Positions 28,745-40,537 of a stretch of DNA of 64,000 bases are shown piece by piece. Each line of letters opens with the position of its first letter. Position 1 is the stretch's first letter. The stretch lies in assembly GCA_949592205.1 (NCBI GenBank), contig CATIUR010000003.1, forward strand, positions 162,553,759-162,617,758. Reading direction: 5' to 3'. This DNA is from Helichrysum umbraculigerum (Eukaryota > Streptophyta > Magnoliopsida > Asterales > Asteraceae). The translations under genes and the position numbers were made by a program. The notes below the pieces were generated by a model that was not told the DNA's origin, did not search any database, and saw nothing but the letters and a program-made list of their open reading frames with translations.

Positions 28745-28975
28745 TCAAAACAGAAATACATAATTTATACTACTCAGTAAATATTTAACTTCTACAGCTG
28801 GCTCAGCATACTTCATGACCTTTCTATTTGAATCTTCACCGGCTACGTATACAAGAGGTAGCCTCAACACATCTAGGTTTTCCAAAACTTGAATAAGCAA
28901 TGTCCATGGTTTTTGGTTCATCCTTGATTTGTACCACATTTGGGATGTCTTTGGACATTTACCTTCAGTTGACAT
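28745..28975 (-). pseudogene. RPA1 exon 1-like relic
   Basis: The 76-codon frame begins with Met and contains NQKPWTLLIQVLENLDVLRL, matching REPRKPWTVLIQVLEN of the intact RPA exon 1 at 27366-27518. After that it diverges and no further RPA exons follow before 27.6 kb. I read it as a leftover of a second, older RPA gene or exon. It could alternatively be a short alternative first exon. Confidence 0.5.
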
Positions 28976-29057
28976 TTTAGATGTGAGCTAAAGGAATGGA
29001 TAAAAAAATAAATAATCATAAATATAACATGAAATAATCATGTACATACTTATCGAT

Positions 29058-32000
29058 TTACTCAGAGGCTTGAAGAACTTCTTGAAAAACGATATTCTTG
29101 GTTTGTCTAATGTTAGGAACATTAAAAACAGGTGGCCTAATAAGCACTTTTGCGTGTTCAATTGTTCTTGCACGTGAGAGTGCAACATACAACTGTCCAT
29201 GAGAAAACACTGGTTCCTTCAAGAAGACGCCAACAAAATCAAGTGTTTGACCTTGTGCTTTGTTAATAGTCATCGCAAAGCATAACCTGATCGGAAATTG
29301 AATACGTTTGAATGGGACTGCATATTGCTCATCACTTGGGGGCTGCAAAGGGATTCTATGGATAAAAACTTGTTTACCAGCAAAGTCTCCAAAAGCAATT
29401 TCCGCGTGTATGACATTTCTCTTTAAATCTTTGCAAATCAACCTAGTCCCATTGCACAAGCCTTCAGTAGGATTCAGATTCCTTAACAGAATGATAGGTG
29501 AATTTGGCTTTAAAACAAGCCTATGAGGTGGCATGCCATTCGGTGTAAGTGAATGCAGGAAGTCCTCATATTGAGTTTGGTCATTTGGATCCAAGGTTTC
29601 ATCAAAGCTTGCATATTCTGTTTCTTCACCGGGGAATTTTGCTATCAACTTGTCATTAATCTCATCAACGAATATATTTTTAGTGGTTAAGATAGCACGA
29701 TTTAAAGCACAAGGAGAGAGTGGCTCTGATTGAACGTTTGCATAGACAGAGTCAATGAGGGCATCCAAAGGGTCTTTTTCTGAATGTATGTCAATGAGCA
29801 TGGGTGTCGGAATGTTGACAAGGCCATCATTCTGCGATGCCTCTGTTCCATCACCAATCTTGAGAAGAAACTTGGTGAAAGTAGGATCTAACAAAGCTCT
29901 CATGTTTTCTTCCAATCGTAACTTGTGAAGTGATGGCCATAATGGAGAATTAGTTAGACATGCAGCTATTGTTTCTAATTTGGTTCCTTTACGTACTACG
30001 GGAAGTGTTTGTCTAAAGTCCCCACCAAGCACAACCACCTTTCCGCCAAAAAGTTCTGTGGAGTCCATTAAATCTTGCAACAGATCATTTAAAGCCTCGA
30101 TTGCAGATCTTTTAGCCATAGGGGCCTCGTCCCATATGATCAGCTTAGCATCTTTAATTAAAGTTGCTAAAGAACTTTGTTTGCTAACTCTACAAACCGA
30201 TCCTTCTACCAAGTCTAGTGGGATTTTAAATCGTGAATGAGCGGTTCTACCACCGGGAAGAATTGATGCAGCTATGCCGGATGTTGCTGTCGCTAGCGCA
30301 ATATGCCCTTCTGATCTTATTTTCGCTAATAAAGCTCTGTACAAGAATGTTTTACCTGTGCCACCTGGACCATCAACGAAAAAAGCGCCACTTTCTTTTT
30401 TATACACTTGCTGAAGTATGATTTCAAATGCATTTTTTTGTCTTTCATTAAGTTTTGCAATTGCATCCAAGTCTTGTTGGGAGACAATGATACCTTTTTC
30501 AGCTCTAATTTCTCGTGTTTCATCTTGTAATTCAGTGCTCGACAAGCCCTGGGGCAAAAGATCAAAATCGTCAATGTTTTTTCCCATCGACTGCAAAAAT
30601 CCATTTATTTGCATCAGCCCACTTTTCATAGCCTGTCTACGTGTCATTTGATTAGATCTTAAAAGGTCTTCCAGCATAAGATCCTCATAAGCTAACCATA
30701 ATTCTCGAGGATTATTCGGACATGAATAAACAAGAAGAGTGGCAAAAAGCCTCCTTAGTTCATATGGCATATGGAAAACAGAAGCCTCTTTTAAACATAA
30801 TTGCTGACTATTATCATCGACCAAATAGCCGCGCAACAATGAGGCCTCTCGAAAAGTATCCACTCGAACTCCATTACATATTTTTAGGTCATCGAAAGAC
30901 TTAGGGGAACGTACCTTTGACAAAAGGAGTCTCAAGTAGTATCTTTCACCTTCAGTAGGATGAGCAGCAACAATGCGGCCTACCGAATCACCTAATTCTC
31001 TATGCTTCCATATTTTTTTGTCTTGCTGCCAAACAAAATGGTCTGGAAACTCAGAATAAGTCAAGTTCAAACTTTGTGCTAGTTGATCAGTCCTGTTCAT
31101 ATAAAAAAATTCAGTCAACATGGTTTTTCTTTGGAATGGGTTTCTCAACACATTGTTCAGCCTGTCTTTCCTTTTAAACGTCAATGGCTGATAATTCTCT
31201 AAATGTAGCTGTAAATGTATAACAGCAGGTTTTATCTCGCTCATTGAGAATCTGAAAATCCTCCAGGCTGCTTCCGGAGGCGATACCCACCTACCTGACT
31301 GATACTGCTCTATTTCATCTATCAATGTAGAATTGTTATTCGACAGCACTGCAAAACTAATTCTATCACAACCCTTGCATATATACTTATATATATACTT
31401 GACTGCTTTTATTGTCGAACAAATTTCTACATTGATGTGACAATCAAACTTAGCCAGCAAGTAGGCATTATACGGTACCACCCATCGGTTATCAAGTTTA
31501 GCTTTCCTAACATACACTCTAACTCCATTTCTGCGCCTTCGGTAGATTGGGTATGCATCCGTTGTTTGGGTGGTCTCATTAGCATAAGCTTTTGGATATG
31601 AGTTCTTGCACATGCCATTCTTTTTCATGCAAACATTATCTGGCTTCAACCTACCGCACGGACCATGAAGCATGTGTCTAACCACCATTTTATGCAAGTG
31701 AGGATTATGTTTTTCATTTGGTATCTCAGCAGACACGATTTGATCATATTCCTCTGGCCTATACATTTTGCATTGAGGTTTCAGTATGATCAAGAAGTGT
31801 GCATGTGGAAGACCTCTCTTTTGAAACTCTATGACATAAGTATAGGCAGCTACTTCACCAAATATATGTCTTTTAAAGAGTTCGTCCTTTAGTTGTTCAA
31901 GTTTTGCATGAAAGACTCTAACAACCAAATCTGGTCTATTCTGCGATTCCTCTTGACTCATGAGATGTTCTTTTACTTCTGGCCAGCTAGGATTAGACGT

Positions 32001-34194
32001 CATTGTCAAAAATATATCTGGTTTTCCAAATTTCTGCACTAATGTCATTGCATCGATGTATTTTCGCCTCATGTTTCTTGGTCCACCAATAAAGCTGGAC
32101 GGAAGCACAATTCGCTGCCCAACCTTTGAACCTTCTGTCTCACCTGATGCTACAGCATCCACTACTCCTTGAAGGAATTCTCTTCTGATTTCTTGTTGCT
32201 GACTTCTGAAAAAGTCCAGCCTTTGTGTTTCAAGCTTAACATAGCTATCTACTATGTACTGTTGTAACAACCGTCCAAAACGTAATAGATATGACTTATC
32301 ATTCTTCCTCATTTGAAGCTTGTATGCATAATACTCTCTGACAGAAACAAATTTAGAGTCCACATCTTTTTGAGCCAACACTGAAGAAAGAGCAATATTC
32401 ATTAGTAGGCGAGCTAATCTACATAATAAATTGTATGGAAGAAACTGATTTTTCTTACCATCTTGTTCCATGAACAACAAATCTTCAACATTTGAAGCAT
32501 TTTGAGGGGATATAAGGGTTGCAGCACTTACATTTGACTCTCCTCTCTTTCTTTTTTGTTTCTCACCTTTTTTAAGAATTCCTTGATGCCAACCAAGTTC
32601 TCCAAACGGGAACATCAGAGGATATTGCAAAGGGTCGTAGCAACCATAATAATAAGCAATTTTTCTGGATTGATTGCTATTAGTTTTGACCTCAATGTTC
32701 CTATGAGTATGCTCTCCATTGTCATCTCCGTCAACCCAAAGTGCTGCAACCTGTGAAACATTCGGCTTATTATACACTCTTTGATCCTGTGAAGGAAGTG
32801 TTTTAAGGATGATCTTATAATTCTCTAGTTCAGGAACGTCTTTTAGGTTTCGAAAGAAGCAAGCATAAGGATTGTGTTGTAGGGCTTCCATGCATATCTC
32901 AACTGCTTGTTCAGACAACCTATCACATGCTGCCAAACGATTTTGTAGTTCATGCTCAGTATCATGGAAATACAACTGAAGATTTTTGGCATTACTATTA
33001 TCAGGTAGCAAATCATTAATGAAATGGTAAACCTGTCCTTGCACTCTGAATGTGTATATCCCGTTGTTCCTCTTGCTAAGATTGGTATCTGCTCTGACTC
33101 CTAAAGAAGTAAAAGCAAAGAGGTTGTTATATGTTCTAATATATGTTCTAAATGTTTTTGCTACTTCGGATGTCGAGGTCAAAAGTTGTTTGAGAGTGTC
33201 TGGAAGTTCGTTGTTAGTCAAAACCACGCGACCGTCTAAGCAGCAAAAGTTATTTGTTTCGGAGTACATCTTAACCGCACCACAATGCGGACAATTTCTC
33301 ACCTTAGGGAGTGTGTCTGCCATGAGAGGAACGTACTGCAATAAGTCTCTTCCCGTCGTAGGAATGTGCCCTATGATGTTGGTGCAAAATGATTATTATC
33401 TATATTAAAATAACATCGTGAAACTAATAGGTACATATCAATAAAAAAGAAGATGGAAACAGACCTTTGCTGCGAGTTTTAGGGGTTCTTTTTCGGCCTT
33501 CCTGTTTTTCAGAGTCCCTATCTGATAATTATACTTGCTATTAATACTCAACATTAAAATGTAGGTTCATAGCATACTCATAACCCATATATTTTATTAG
33601 CCGATATATTTTTATCAACATACCTCTTGTTTCATTTAATACAAATGAAGGTTGATTAGAAGGCCCGGCATGTTCTACATAATTGGAGGCAGGAAACAAC
33701 CTGTTAACTGTTTTGGAAGAATGGTGAATTCTGACTTTGGATCTTTTTCTTTTCCATCTTATAATGGCTTCTTTCCTATAATTTTTCTTGTTCATCATGT
33801 CAATTTCATTGGCCATATGAGGTGTATAAATTCCACGACTTATGGGAACGTTATAGTTTGGCTCAATTAGAGTAAAGTTGCTAGAGCTACTAACATGTGA
33901 GCAAGACGATGACCCTTGATCACAGCTGACTAATGATTTATTGAACATGTAATTGTGGTGAAAAAGATGGGCACTCCTAGCATGTTGTATTGAAGGCTGA
34001 TCAGAATCTTTCAGGAACCTAGAGTTGTATTCGATTTCTTCCAAGTTAAGTGGAGTCCTAGATGGAGCACCCAAGGAAGTATGATCCATAACAACATCTA
34101 AATTACCGATCTCCAATAATCTACCATTGAAAGCCTCATCAAGCAAATCATCATATAATTTTTTTTTCCTAGTATGCTTATTTTTTCGATTCAT
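29058..34194 (-). CDS. Helitron Rep/helicase (RepHel), 3-exon model
   Basis: Rolling-circle transposase that nicks and unwinds DNA for Helitron movement. Proposed exons: 34194-33624, 33521-33465, 33370-29058; GT-AG introns; 4941 nt in one frame, 1646 aa. The large third exon has a CPHCGA...FCC zinc-finger-like segment, then a Helitron-like N domain with FGKPDIFLTMTSNP. The HUH motif GLPHAHFLI is near residue 730 and the two catalytic Tyr are in KYIYKYICKG near 869. The PIF1-type helicase follows: Walker A GPGGTGKT near 1212, Walker B IIWDEAPM near 1289, GDFRQTLPVV, and YVALSRART near 1606. No stop or frameshift interrupts these. Exon 1 is a low-complexity, basic N-terminal region; its start and the 57-nt exon 2 are inferred from splice signals. 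Confidence 0.85.
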
Positions 34195-35058
34195 GTTTTG
34201 TCAGTGAAGCTGTTCTAAGTAAAGATTGATGAAGCCACTAATTAATATAATAAAAAGCAATAAAATATAAAGAAAGTTCACAAAAAAGGTAAGTAATGAG
34301 TAGTCAAAAACTTACTACACATACCTTAGGTTATAAAACACAAAGTAGCAACTGTTGTAATCAGCCAAAGGTTGTAGATATCTTTTTCTTTATCACCTAC
34401 AGCAGCAGCAATGTCAACACATGAAGGTTAAAAAAATAGAAGCAAAAAATAGGTATTTTTTTAAGAAGGAAGAAATTAATTTGTTACAAAAATTCTTGAA
34501 TCTTGATTTCACTTTCTGCCGTGGCCTACCTACTCGTTCTATGAATAATTTGACATAGCATCCCCACAGTAAGTTTAACTTATGAAATTTTGTTACCATT
34601 TAGCATCATAAATAATAATGGTATGATACACTTGCTGTTTTTTGTATGTAATTAAAAAAAAGCCTAGCTTTTTTTTAAGAAGGTAAGATATAAATTGCTC
34701 ACAGAAAATGATGAAGGTGATTGTTGAATCTTGAAAGGCCTTTCTACATCACTACAATAGCAAAGTATAATCATCGGTCTCCAAAAAAAATTAACGCAGC
34801 TGAAGAAAGCAAGACTAAAAAATAAGGCTTACAAAAGAAGATGAAATTGATGCTTGTATGTTGATAATTCTCTATCCTTTTTGCTGGGTTTTGAGTGTGT
34901 TATTTGCAAATGAGGGTGCAGGGGAAGAAAGGGATGAAAATTAATGGGGGAGGTGAAGTCGAGCAGGTATGGAAGGTAGGGAAAGAAAAGGGGAACAGTG
35001 TTAGACTGTTTGCAGCTGATGTGTATTTCATGGGGTGGGCTACAGTGTTTTATGCCTT
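34195..35058 (-). other. Helitron 5' leader region
   Basis: AT-rich, no gene seen. As the DNA between the Helitron 5' end and the Rep start codon it must contain the promoter of the Rep gene, but no convincing TATA box could be separated from the AT-rich background. Confidence 0.4.
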
Positions 35059-35075
35059 CTTTATATATTATTGGT

Positions 35076-35078
<3 letters not shown>
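35059..35078 (-). mobile_element. Helitron 5' terminus
   Basis: The minus strand starts TCTACCAATAATATATAAAG, similar to the common plant Helitron start TCTAYAYTATWTTAAAAG, and is preceded by a host A from the TA tract. Confidence 0.82.

Positions 35079-35127
<49 letters not shown>
35079..35127. repeat. (TA)n host tract used as insertion site
   Basis: This is the TA run that ends array unit 3. The Helitron entered at its left edge, and the inverted-repeat element at 35128 entered at its right part; the tract continues at 35878. Confidence 0.85.
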
Positions 35128-35129
<2 letters not shown>

Positions 35130-35877
35130 TTGGGATCCTGTGAGAACAAGGAGATTCCGTGAGAACGGTGAGAACACATCTTAGCCATCCATTTTTTGAT
35201 CAAAAAACCTGATTTTGGAGGTGACATTTTTGTAAATACTTTGAAGTTTGATTTTGAAGGGTTCACATAAGGATTGCTATGTGAAGTTTAATTTTTTTTG
35301 CTTCACAATAGTTTTAACATGGTGAAGTTTTATTTAAATTTTGTTAATTAACATATTTGAAGTAGTGAATTGATAAGTATAAAAATTAATCTTTTCAAAA
35401 ACTAATGTTAACAAAAAAATATTTACTTAATCTCATTAAAACTATGTGAATCTATAAAAATAAAAATTCATAGCATCGTAATCTTATGTTAAAAAAATAT
35501 ATATTAAACTTAACCTCACTAAAATGATGTGAAACTAAAAAAAAGAAGCTTCACGTGAGCAAAATGATGTGAAGCTAAAAAAAAAGCTTCACATGAGCAA
35601 AATGATGTGAAGCTAAATAAAAAAAAAGATTCACATGAGCAAAATGATGTGAAGCTTAAAAAAAAAAACTTCACATGAGCAAAATGATGTGAAGTTAAAA
35701 AAAAAAAAAAAGCTTCACATGAGCAAAGGTGATGTGAACCTTTCAAAATCAAACTTCGAAGTATTTACAAAATTGCGACCTCCAAAATCAGTATTTTTGA
35801 TCAAAAATGGATGGCTAAGATGTGTTCTCACCGTTCTCACGGAATCCCCTTGTTCTCACCAGAACCCAACCCTATAT
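35128..35877. mobile_element. Inverted-repeat (MITE-like) element, 750 bp
   Basis: Terminal inverted repeats of about 150 bp: GTGAGAACAAGG...GATTCCGTGAGAACGGTGAG on the left against its complement at 35825-35865, continuing through ATCTTAGCCATCCATTTTT. It sits inside a TA tract, so a TA duplication cannot be proved. The interior (35525-35725) has five copies of a 39-bp repeat. There is no transposase. The superfamily is uncertain. Confidence 0.75.
35525..35725. repeat. Five-copy 39-bp repeat inside the MITE
   Basis: Each copy has TTCACATGAGCAAAATGATG then TGAAGCTAAA and a poly-A stretch. TTCACATGAGC and GATGTGAA are partly complementary, so each unit can fold on itself. Confidence 0.8.

Positions 35878-35914
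<37 letters not shown>
35878..35914. repeat. (TA)n remainder of unit 3
   Basis: The TA tract continues here directly up to GACCGAGTGCTCCC, where unit 4 begins. Confidence 0.85.
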
Positions 35915-35917
<3 letters not shown>

Positions 35918-38630
35918 CGAGTGCTCCCCTATACTGAGTGCTCTTACAATACAAAAAGGGGACCCACCTTTCCTTTATATTTTTATTATTATCATATTTT
36001 TTTTGTTAGTAAAAATATGAGTTTTTTTTAACACCTTTTTGTTGGATAGTTTGTTATCATATGAGTATACACATTTTGGTTCCTCGGGCTTTGATTTGAT
36101 TCAACATATAAATGAGGGGTAATTGATTACATGATGAAACCACACTTTTTATCAAGAAAATAGTTAACTTATATATATATGAAAATGGTTAATCATAATA
36201 TTTTTATCATTATCATATATTTTTTTGGTTAGCAAAAGTATGATTTTTTTTGGACACCTTTTTGGTTGGATGGTTTGTTATCACATGACTATATACATTT
36301 TGGTTTCATGAGCTTTTATTTGATTCAACATAAAAATGAGGGGTAATTGATTACACTATGAAACCAAAAATTTTATCAAGAAAATAAAAAGTGGTCAATA
36401 AAATAGGATCAACTATGACACATCAATTGAGTATAAGTTTACATGTACAATCTCTAAGAAGATACTAGTAATATAATATCCTTTATTATAATTTAGTTAA
36501 AACATTTATTGTAATTTAATGATTTTTGTAAAGTTTGATTGAACTAGTTTAACAAAGTTGTACTATATATGACTCTATTATTACATCATACATTCTAACA
36601 ATTTCTTGGAAAATCAATAATATCAAATATTGCCTAAACAATAAATTTAGCATGTACTGCACAAGTACTAATATGTAAAAACATGATGAATCTTGAACAT
36701 TTATCTGCTTTGACTATATTCAAATTGAATATGACGAGTGCTGGTTTTTTAGTATTTCCACCACTTACTATAAGTTTAAATTTCTTCAAAGCGTTATAAT
36801 TAAGTTTTTGATTCATGTCAAGTTGTACAAGATCGTCATCGATACCATTTGCCGATTTCGAGTTTCAATATCAATGACATGTATAGATATTTAAAGAGTT
36901 CGGTCGTTAATGCATATGGTATTCCAATGGAAAACGACTTACCTTTCGTACGAATGTAATCTTACTTGATCTTTCAGTTCAAGATCTTTTTTGATGCAAT
37001 ACCTAGAAGTGTATAAGACAAAGAAAATAGATGATCTTACTTGAGCATTAATCTCTTGAGTTGACCACTGGTTTGGTGTACTTGAAGTTGCCTTCTTGTA
37101 TCTCTCTATGGTTGATTTGATGCTATGATAAATAAAAACAAAAACGATTGTTTAAATATATGCATAAAAAACAAACAAGATTTTAATGTGGCAAACAAAA
37201 CGTTAAAGATCAGTTTATAATGAAATGTAGACAACTCATATCAATCATGCTAAAATTGGAAAGACAAATACTGTTGACAGAAATGGCAAACACTTGAGAA
37301 ATTTCAATTTCCCTTTTATGATTCTAATACAAAGGTTCATTATTAATGGATTTTGTGTATCAAATGTGTAGATTGTAAAAGCGGAGCTACTTTGATGCTA
37401 GTGGTTTTCTACCCTTCAATTAATGTTTACTTGCACCAAAACAGAAAGTTTAAGAAGATTCAAGGACGTGGTTTTAATTAATAGCAACTTATAGTTCCAA
37501 ACTATGCAATATAATGATGAAATATTTTTTTTTTTTAGACACCTTTTTGGTTGGATAGTTTGTTATCACATGAGTATACACATTTTGGTTCCTCGAGCTT
37601 TGATTTGATTCAACATATAAATGAGGGGTAATTGATTATATGATGAAACCATACTTTTTATCAAGAAAATAGTTAACTTATATATATGAAAATGGTCAAT
37701 CATAATATTTTTATCATTATCATATATTTTTTTGGTTAGTTAAAATATGAATTTTTTTTTACACCTTTTTGGTTGGATGGTTTGTTATCACATGACTATA
37801 TACATTATGGTTCCATGAGCTTTGATTTGATTCAACATAGAAATGAGGATTAATTGATTACACTACGAAACCAAAGTTTTTATCAAGAAAATAGATATGG
37901 TCAATAAAAAATGATCAATTATGACACATCAATTGAGTATAAGTTTTAGTAAGTTCAAGAAGACTCAAGGACATGGTTTTAATCAATAGCAACTTATAGT
38001 TCCAAACTATGCAATACAATGATAAAATTGATTCTGTACAAGATAATGCAGGCCTCATAGAACATTATGATAATTTTAGTAGAGTTTTGGCCAAACTTGT
38101 ATCCAACCAAATCTTTTACCTAGTTAAACAATCACATATGCGTTTAACATGTATATTGTTTGCAATGTTTCACATTTGTAATTCAATTAATATCTGATGT
38201 TACTTACTTACCTATTTCACCAAAAGAAAGATAGGTCTTGATTTATTTTCTCTGTTCGCTTCTCCTTTAGAAAAAAAAAACAACATACATATAAACCGAG
38301 TTTTTTTTTTAATCATCTCATATTGAACTTGATATATCATCAAGTTTTCAATAAGAGAATATGTGACCGGAACTTTTGCTACTAAGTAGTAGCTTCTTTA
38401 TATTTTCCTTAACACGCTTGTCACCCTGTTCAATCTTGTCGAGCTTACCAATCAACTTGCTTAGTACTTCGGATCTGGTAACCCGAGAGAAGTTCCTTGA
38501 GAAGAGTCCAGCTACTTTCTTCATTATTTTAAAAACTAATTGGTATGTAAAATGGAATAAAACTGATAGAGAGTATGGTGTATGGAATGAAAGTGATAGA
38601 GAGTATGGTGTATATAACTATATATATATA
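35915..38630. repeat. Tandem-array repeat, unit 4 (full, 2716 bp)
   Basis: The only complete unit, from GACCGAGTGCTCCC to a short TA tract followed by the next GACCGAGTGCTCCC. It carries an extra block at about 37506-38015 that re-copies the internal 270-bp duplication and is flanked by a repeated 65-bp segment (AAGACTCAAGGACATGG-like at about 37450 and 37960). Without that block the unit would be about 2.2 kb, as inferred for unit 2. Minus-strand open frame at 38348-38524 (58 codons), not recognised. Confidence 0.8.
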
Positions 38631-38879
38631 GACCGAGTGCTCCCTATACTGAGTGCTCCTACAATACAAAAAGGGGACCCACCTTTCCTTTATATTTTTA
38701 TTATTATCATATTTTTTTTAGTAAAAATATGATTTTTTTGAACACCTTTTTGGTTGGATAGTTTGTTATCACATGAGTATACACATTTTGGTTCCTCGAG
38801 TTTTGATTTGATTCAACATATAAATGAGGGGTAATTGATTACATGATGAAACCACACTTTTTATCAAGAAAATAGTTAA

Positions 38880-38952
<73 letters not shown>

Positions 38953-38961
38953 ATGGTCAAT
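38631..38961. repeat. Tandem-array repeat, unit 5 (truncated)
   Basis: It begins with GACCGAGTGCTCCC and follows the unit through the long TA tract (38882-38947) to TGAAAATGGTCAAT, then similarity stops at about 38961. This is the right border of the array. Confidence 0.75.
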
Positions 38962-39884
38962 TAGTTTTCGATAATACTTTTATATTATCTTATCTTAAAT
39001 TACTCTCTTATAACGCATATGTGTTTGTCACTTGTTTTTATGCATATATGTTTGTTAGTTGTTTTTATTTTAAGACTCAAGTATATATAGTTTTAAAGAT
39101 GTTAAATCCGAAGCATCTATTATATATGCATCTTTAAGTGATTGGTTGTTTTTAAGAATTGAGTTTAACAAGTTTTTCATACCCACGCTTTGCGACCGGA
39201 AAAGTATTTCTTCTTCATTGCAAATTATTGTCCATCCTGCTATCTTAATATGTTTACTAAAACGCAATATTTAACTTACTAAAGGATAGATACAATTACT
39301 TTTCTTACATTACCCATAATTTCTAAATAATATAACAAAGCTCGAGTATAACATCAATGATTGGTAAAATGACGAAACTGTCATTCTTAAATCTTCATTT
39401 GTTTCATATATGGAATGATTCGTATTTGATCTCATATATTAGGTATGTTTTATAACTTATGAAATCTTTGTAATCATATTCATATCTCAATTAAAATTTG
39501 ACATATAATCTTTTTTATGGCTTGTTGACCTTTTGTAGTAAAGTTATTTTAGATCATTTATGATTTTACTTATGTCACAACTTGTCCGATGATGAAAGTG
39601 AGCAAAATTTATATTATAATGTATGATTATATGTAGAAAAGTATTCATGGTTAATTTACGATGAAAGTTTGTGTTATAGATTTACAATTTAGGTTGTTGT
39701 GATGATAATGTTTGGATATGTCTTTGTTACAATAACCTTAAGACATAATGCATGCCACCTGGATCATTTTGATATACTTATCACACTTATCCAAAATCTT
39801 TTGTTATCTCAAGAAATGAAGAGAAGCAAGTTGTCGTCGTGTTGTCAGCACAACGACCGGGAGTTTTAATATTTGTAATTAGCT
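38962..39884. other. AT-rich spacer, nothing recognised
   Basis: No repeat of the neighbouring families and no convincing gene. A 65-codon minus frame at 39070-39267 has no feature I recognise. Confidence 0.4.
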
Positions 39885-39898
39885 GGGGGGGGGGGGGG
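39885..39898. repeat. 14-base G homopolymer
   Basis: A run of 14 G between AGCT and CGCTAAACC. It is at the left edge of the retroelement-like DNA and might be a polypurine tract or a region of uncertain sequencing. Confidence 0.8.
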
Positions 39899-40537
39899 CG
39901 CTAAACCTCCGTACTACCTACTGATACTAGGTATGAGTAACTATTACGAGTATGCGGTAAGGGTGATCCAGGATCGTTCCCTACGATGGTTGAATTGAAA
40001 CAGAGCTCGTTCCGATAAACTAGTTATCAAGCTAGGGTTTTGATAAATGGAAAGGTATTTGTTTTTGGTTTTATCTAATTAAACTACTGAAACTAATAAA
40101 GCATAAAATTAAAGGGAGACTAGCATTTATATAACACTTAATGATAACGAAGACGTGGTTCACCATGACTTACGATAGTGTATCGTTGGGATGATGTTTA
40201 TAGGGGAAACATTTAGCTAATAAACAGATAAACTAAAGGTGTAAACACTATGAACCTACTCATTTAGGTCGACTCTTAATTAGTATGTCACTGAGTACCT
40301 AGGCGATTATGATTCTGATCATATCAGACTGGCTTAAAACCCCCCTCACCGTCTCTTTGGGAGACCAAGTGACCCTCTCTGGGTGTAGGAATGAGACGAC
40401 AGTCCGCAGTTTATCTACGGACCTTTCTTAACACCTAAGTCTATTTGTTATTATCTAAATGTACGCTGGTTCTTAACTATGTTATTCTAAACTTTCGGTT
40501 AAGTAGAGTTAAGGGTTTGAGCATCTTAGACTACAGC
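39899..40537. mobile_element. Retrotransposon-like noncoding DNA, left segment
   Basis: Higher GC than the surroundings. Sequence such as GGTGATCCAGGATCGTTCCC recalls leader or LTR DNA of plant Ty3-type elements. Together with 43860-44838 and 47046 onward it seems to be one older sequence into which two solo LTRs were inserted. No coding frame is present; the family is not assigned. Confidence 0.35.

Noticed and set aside
33339..33341. Rep gene start at 33341
   Set aside because: That codon is TTG. The frame continues upstream to an AG acceptor at 33371-33372, and in-frame exons lie further upstream.
34829..35266. 145-codon minus frame at the Helitron border
   Set aside because: It crosses the Helitron end and reads through the TA tract as IYIY repeats.
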